Source: Candidatus Baltobacteraceae bacterium (GTDB lineage: Bacteria > Vulcanimicrobiota > Vulcanimicrobiia > Vulcanimicrobiales > Vulcanimicrobiaceae). From it: DNA of 64,000 nt. Positions 60,226-64,000 of the stretch are shown here, one piece after another (positions within the stretch are counted from its first letter, which is position 1; every line of letters begins with the position of its first letter). The stretch is from assembly GCA_036489885.1 (NCBI GenBank), contig DASXEW010000003.1, positions 1,240,001 through 1,304,000 of the forward strand, read 5' to 3'. The position numbers and the translations under genes are program-made. A model generated the notes under the pieces. That model was given only the letters and a program-made list of their open reading frames with translations, was not told the DNA's origin and searched no databases.

Positions 60226-61982
60226 ACAACATCGACCCCGTCGCCGTCGAATTTCCACCTTTGCCGACGGCTGCCGAGAAGACCGTTCAGGTTGTCCGCG
60301 ATTTCTTGCAGTCCGTGCTGGTCGTTGACGACCGCGCAGCGTTTCCTCCAGCGGAGCAACCGTCGGCCGCGCCCCCGGGGCAACTCCCCCACGATGCACT
60401 GCCAGATCGAGCAGAACGGCACGAGTCATCCGAACACGCCGAAGCAGCGAATGGCGTCGGAATCCTGAAGACGCCGCAGGTTCCGCAGGAAGTGTCCGAC
60501 CCTGATCGTGCGCTCGTCGCGCCTGAATTGGTCGAGGCGTTCGCTCGCCAGGGACTGGTGTGCGGAGTCCTCACGCCTCGGACTGCGGCCGAGACCGTAG
60601 ATCAGGCTCCGCCTGCCGCGCGACGTGCCGATATCCTCGTGCTCGACTGGAGCATCGACACGGACAACGGTGAAGCTGCGCTGGAGCTCATTGGCAGATT
60701 GGCTACCGACGAGGACAGGCATCGGCTGCGATACATCGCCATCTACACGAGAGAGCCGGTGCTGCACGAATTGACCGACAGGATCCTCGAGCGTTTGAAA
60801 GCGATCCCTGGCCCGGAGGCGAGGAAGCGCACGGCTTACATCGTCGAGAAAGGCTCGATGAAGATTTCCGTGTTCGGGAAACTTCGGACCGCGCGCATTC
60901 CTGACGAAGAACACGAAGATCGACGAGTAGCCGAGAAAGATCTTCCCGGAAAGCTGATCACGGAATTCAGCCAGCTTCAACCGGGAATTGTCTCAACCGC
61001 AGCTCTTGCAGCAGTGAGCGCGTTGCGAAGAAAGACCAACCAGCTCCTCGGGCGCTTCGAGGCAGATCTCGATCCTGCTTTCCTCTGGCATCGTGCCGTA
61101 CTCAGATTTCCCGAGGATGCGGAACAGCACATCGTCGATATTCTGACGGCCGAGATCGGTGCCGTCGTCGAGGATTCCGATGTACGGGACTTCGTGGATC
61201 TCGAGTCGTGCACGACGTGGATCGCACAATATGGTATCGAGAAGTTCAACGGGCATTTCGGCGATCGGAATCCCACGCTGGACGACATGAAACTGCTTCT
61301 CGGAAAAGGGATCAACGACGAAACGAACAAGTCGCGTTTTCAGAAACTCAGCGCGACACAGAGAATGAAAGGCGACGCTGCACTTTTCGCCGCGTCTGCC
61401 GAAGCAATGAGACGTTCGAACGAAACGTTCGCCGAACTTATGCTGCTGCGGACGCGGTACGACGATCACGAACCGGTGCTGAGCAGCGGAACCATCGTCC
61501 GGTCAGAAGACGGGAAATACTGGTTGTGCATTTTACCGGCCTGTGACGCGGTGCGTCTCAAGGGCGTCCGGAACTTCGCATTCATACCACTCGTGGAAGT
61601 GCCGGACGAAGCCGAACATTTCGACTTGCTTGTCTCGACACAACCGGGAGGTGTGCGATTGAGGACGTCGGACAAAGTATACGATCTTCGGATGATCAAC
61701 TTCGAACCGAACGAGGCCGAACGGGTGAAGGCTGAGCGGAGCGATGAAAGCCTGATCTTCACCTCGGCATCGGATGGTCCGTTTTCGTGGATCGGCGAGT
61801 TGAAGGCGCTGAAGGCACAAAGCCTCACGCAGGCGGTTGCCGAGAACCTCGCACGCCCGGGGCTCGACGACCCCGAATGGTTGCGCTCGATGTCAGGCCG
61901 GCAAAAACCGCGGCCTGCGCAGTCGGCCGTTCTGCATCCGCAGCCGGAAGCAGCGCAACCCCTCGGCGCTGAGCCTGGGTAG
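60222..61982 (+). CDS. Receiver-domain protein with unknown C-terminal effector
   Basis: The 586-residue protein has a response-regulator receiver with all key residues: D36/D37 in VLVVDD, phosphoacceptor D142 in ILVLDWS, T176 in IAIYTRE and K210 in VEKGS. An insertion of about 70 residues lies between the first and third strands. The C-terminal 370 residues (MKGDAALFAASAEAM, WLCILPACDAVRLKG) match no domain I recognise. It is coupled by ATGA to the GHKL gene, so the pair looks like a two-component system whose output is not a DNA-binding domain. Its 3' end overlaps vsr on the other strand by 158 bases. Confidence 0.8.
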   Translation: MNNIDPVAVEFPPLPTAAEKTVQVVRDFLQSVLVVDDRAAFPPAEQPSAAPPGQLPHDALPDRAERHESSEHAEAANGVGILKTPQVPQEVSDPDRALVAPELVEAFARQGLVCGVLTPRTAAETVDQAPPAARRADILVLDWSIDTDNGEAALELIGRLATDEDRHRLRYIAIYTREPVLHELTDRILERLKAIPGPEARKRTAYIVEKGSMKISVFGKLRTARIPDEEHEDRRVAEKDLPGKLITEFSQLQPGIVSTAALAAVSALRRKTNQLLGRFEADLDPAFLWHRAVLRFPEDAEQHIVDILTAEIGAVVEDSDVRDFVDLESCTTWIAQYGIEKFNGHFGDRNPTLDDMKLLLGKGINDETNKSRFQKLSATQRMKGDAALFAASAEAMRRSNETFAELMLLRTRYDDHEPVLSSGTIVRSEDGKYWLCILPACDAVRLKGVRNFAFIPLVEVPDEAEHFDLLVSTQPGGVRLRTSDKVYDLRMINFEPNEAERVKAERSDESLIFTSASDGPFSWIGELKALKAQSLTQAVAENLARPGLDDPEWLRSMSGRQKPRPAQSAVLHPQPEAAQPLGAEPG

Positions 61983-62397
61983 TCGAAGATCGAGAAGACT
62001 TCAATACTCTACTGATTTCAGCACAGATACGAGCCGTCTCGACGTGCTCCCAGAACCTGAGAACAGTCCAACCACATGCTTCATAACGGCTGTTCGTGTC
62101 TCGATCGCGGTCGACATTGGTGGAAAGCTTCGCGTCCCACCATTCCCGATTATGTTTGGGTTTCGAGCCGTGTTCGGGGCAGACGTGCCAGAAACAGCCG
62201 TCGATGAATATTGCCAATCGCGCTCGCGGAAACGCAATGTCAGCATAACGGCAGTCCACCCCAGGAAAATGGATACGGAACCGAAGCCCCATGGCGTGGA
62301 GCCCTTTGCGAACGTCCAGTTCGAGCTTCGTGTCCTTCGCCCGCTGACGCGACATTCTTTCGGCGAGGGCACGATCGCGTGGTCGCGGTGTTTTCAT
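61825..62397 (-). CDS. vsr: Very-short-patch-repair (Vsr-like) endonuclease
   Basis: The 190-residue protein has the Vsr core: RAKDTKLELDVRKGL, D53 in YADIAF, H71 in DGCFWH, N-x-x-x-W-W in HNREWWDAKL and GWTVLRFWEH. Vsr nicks beside T:G mismatches formed when 5-methylcytosine deaminates. ATG 62397 overlaps the dcm stop (ATGA), the normal dcm-vsr order. The last 50 residues (RRAPGVRGSRQPPA) are low-complexity and lie antisense to the receiver gene, beyond the usual Vsr end. Confidence 0.9.
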   Translation of the reverse strand: MKTPRPRDRALAERMSRQRAKDTKLELDVRKGLHAMGLRFRIHFPGVDCRYADIAFPRARLAIFIDGCFWHVCPEHGSKPKHNREWWDAKLSTNVDRDRDTNSRYEACGWTVLRFWEHVETARICAEISRVLKSSRSSTTQAQRRGVALLPAADAERPTAQAAVFAGLTSSATIRGRRAPGVRGSRQPPA

Positions 62398-63515
62398 CGC
62401 GACTTGGCGTGCCGCACGATCTGTCGGGCAAATCGTTCTGCAAGCAGAACGGGAACGGCGTTGCCGACTTGGCGGGCCGTTTGAATAAGTGTCCCGTCGA
62501 AAACGAAACTATCGTCGAACGTCTGCAGCCGCGCTGCCTCTCGGACGCTTATAGCGCGGTCCTGCGTAGGGTGGCCAAACCTCCCGTTCGAGAGACTGAT
62601 GCAGCGGGTCGTGAGGCCGGGCGCTGGAGCGTGTTTTCTCATGCGTCCGTAGACATCGGTGTGTCCCCCGTAGTCGCGGTGGCACCTCAGTCTGAGTCTC
62701 CCTGGCCAATCGCGTCGACCGCCCCCTTCAGGGGTCGCCCTTATTCTTTTCTGGTTGAGCGTCGATAGATTGGCGGCCCAATGATTCGGGACGGACCGGT
62801 GATGCTCTCCGGCGTGGATCTTCGGTAGACCCCGAATCCATGTCCACACGGTACTGTACGCTCGTGCGCGATCGGGACCATGGGTTTTCCGCGGAAAAGC
62901 GATCCGGCCGACGCGGCTTGCCATCACGACGAGGCGGTCCCTCTTCTGTGGCACGCCGTAATGTCGCGCTTGAACCGTTTGCATCTCGACCTCGTAGCCC
63001 AATCTCTCCAAGACTCCCACGAATTTTTCGAAGTCGTTTTTCTGACGAGCCATCTTCTGTATTCCTGGTACGTTCTCGACGAAGATGTAGTGCGGTTTCC
63101 AGAATCTTACAAACCGCACGAACGAGAATAGAAGCGTAGCGCGGTCATCGAGCCTTCGCTTAACGCGTCGCTGCTTGGAAAATGGTTGACACGGCGCGCA
63201 CGCGCTGAAAATCAATCGATCTCCCGATTTAGGTCGAATCGCATCGGCGATAGCACTGGGCCGAAGGCGCCGTATATCCGCGCACATCACCGACGCTCGC
63301 GGAAAATTTCGCTCAAATGTCTTACACGCTACTTTGTCGTTGTCGATGCCAAGAACAACGTCGATTCCCGCGCGCTCGAAACCTGCGCTGGTGCCACCGC
63401 AGCCCGAAAAGAAATCCACCATCTTCAGGCGCTGGCGACGCCTCGCTGATCTCAGACGAATATCCTCCCCGAAGCTCAAGTGCTCCAGTCGGTACCGTCC
63501 GGAAGATGCGCGCAA
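62394..63515 (-). CDS. dcm: DNA (cytosine-5-)-methyltransferase
   Basis: The 373-residue C5 methylase has motif I DFFSGCGG (34-41), motif IV APCQPFS with nucleophile C109, ENVPG (147-151), QKRDR (190-194) and the final GNAVP. The target-recognition region (about 225-310) is Arg/His-rich. ATG 63515 has AGGAAG seven bases upstream. It pairs with vsr and is convergent with the GHKL/receiver operon. No dedicated restriction enzyme for it is visible other than the broken HNH gene. Confidence 0.93.
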   Translation of the reverse strand: MRASSGRYRLEHLSFGEDIRLRSARRRQRLKMVDFFSGCGGTSAGFERAGIDVVLGIDNDKVACKTFERNFPRASVMCADIRRLRPSAIADAIRPKSGDRLIFSACAPCQPFSKQRRVKRRLDDRATLLFSFVRFVRFWKPHYIFVENVPGIQKMARQKNDFEKFVGVLERLGYEVEMQTVQARHYGVPQKRDRLVVMASRVGRIAFPRKTHGPDRARAYSTVWTWIRGLPKIHAGEHHRSVPNHWAANLSTLNQKRIRATPEGGGRRDWPGRLRLRCHRDYGGHTDVYGRMRKHAPAPGLTTRCISLSNGRFGHPTQDRAISVREAARLQTFDDSFVFDGTLIQTARQVGNAVPVLLAERFARQIVRHAKSR

Positions 63516-63618
63516 TCTTCCTGCCTCTCAGAGAAGAATTTTGCATGCGTGGCGCGGAGTGGTCCACCGAAGAATCGATCTCCGCTGGTCGTAGTGACCA
63601 GGCACTTTCCCCAGTGAT

Positions 63619-64000
63619 TTACTGCACGATTACAATCGCGCCATCGACTCCGTCCAACCGTCGCGCCACATTCACGAGCGGATCGCAAAGATGCGCGAAT
63701 GCCGCCTCGACCTCAGCTCGCGTGGCAGCTGTTGCCGATCCGGCGACCTGAAGGCGCGCGTCCGCCAAGAACATCGCCGCTTCGACGGTCAGCCGCGGCG
63801 CATCACCGACAGCGCTTGCGGAAGCGTATTGCGCGTGCCATCCTTCGCTCGCGATGATGTCGGCAAGTGTGCGGATGCGGCGTGTCGCGCCATGTTCGAG
63901 CTCCCACGTCAGCTCCTCGAGATGATCGTCGACGATCCCCGGCTCGAATAGCGCGCGCATCGTCCACAAATCGAGAGCACGTTTGGCGGCGGTTTCGAGA
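63619..64000 (-). CDS. Protein of unknown function, 5' end beyond window
   Basis: The frame stays open from the right edge (ETAAKRALDLWTMRALFEPG...) through ELTWELEHGATRRIRTLADIIASEGWHAQYASA to IVIVQ, so the ATG at 63969 is probably internal. The content is alanine-rich and helical, with no family I can name. GC-rich codon use is like the catabolic regions, not the defence island, so the island probably ends between this gene and dcm. Confidence 0.6.
   Translation of the reverse strand, partial: LETAAKRALDLWTMRALFEPGIVDDHLEELTWELEHGATRRIRTLADIIASEGWHAQYASASAVGDAPRLTVEAAMFLADARLQVAGSATAATRAEVEAAFAHLCDPLVNVARRLDGVDGAIVIVQ

Overview
The window reads as one continuous stretch of a GC-rich bacterial chromosome: dense genes, many four-base ATGA/GTGA overlaps, and frequent GTG or TTG starts. 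I see no rRNA, tRNA, CRISPR array or complete insertion sequence. The species cannot be named from this sequence. The gene content (many CoA transferases, TRAP- and TTT-type binding proteins, acyl-CoA enzymes) fits an aerobic or facultative heterotroph of soil or sediment. Two genes carry an in-frame UGA with a hairpin right behind it, so the organism very probably inserts selenocysteine, although no sel genes are in view.

Layout. (1) 1-5031, minus strand: start of a secreted binding protein cut by the window edge, then an operon of SDR, NMT1/TauA-type ABC transporter and a GrdB-like selenoprotein. (2) 5113-13663, plus strand: a tightly overlapping operon with two carboxyltransferases (one degenerate), biotin carboxylase, biotin carrier, a carrier-like protein without its lysine, a thiolase-like protein with a DUF35 partner, and an ADP-forming acyl-CoA synthetase that seems to start at AUA. 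(3) 13656-22219: MarR, enoyl-CoA hydratase and CoA transferase; a thioredoxin reductase; a DctP protein with two acyl-CoA dehydrogenases; then a UGSC selenoprotein, a conserved 364-residue protein and an AhpD-like protein. (4) 22220-22625: tandem and palindromic repeats. (5) 22626-34405: MBL hydrolase, MFS permease and amidohydrolase, then a catabolic operon bounded by twin GntR regulators that share TGTCGACA sites: two 3-hydroxyisobutyrate-dehydrogenase-like enzymes, hotdog-fold proteins, paired CoA transferases, DctP and an isochorismatase-like protein. (6) 34418-44215: an Xsc-like ThDP enzyme with a TctABC transporter and HutC-type regulator, divergent from an unusual radical SAM protein with ferredoxin, then CoA transferase and SDR. 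(7) 44216-50020: repeats, hydrolase, secreted protein, PIN/AbrB toxin-antitoxin, dinB, coiled-coil and TPR proteins. (8) 50082-63515: a defence island with a complete type I restriction-modification operon, an HNH gene split by a frameshift, a protein with two GHKL ATPase domains plus a receiver-domain partner, and a dcm-vsr pair. (9) The window ends inside another minus-strand gene.

Regions 1-5 look like uptake (orphan TRAP binding proteins, ABC, MFS), CoA activation or transfer, beta-oxidation-like steps and redox selenoproteins for one or more unknown organic acids. The two least described units are the UGA-containing selenoprotein genes and their partners, and the two-component-like GHKL/receiver pair facing dcm-vsr.
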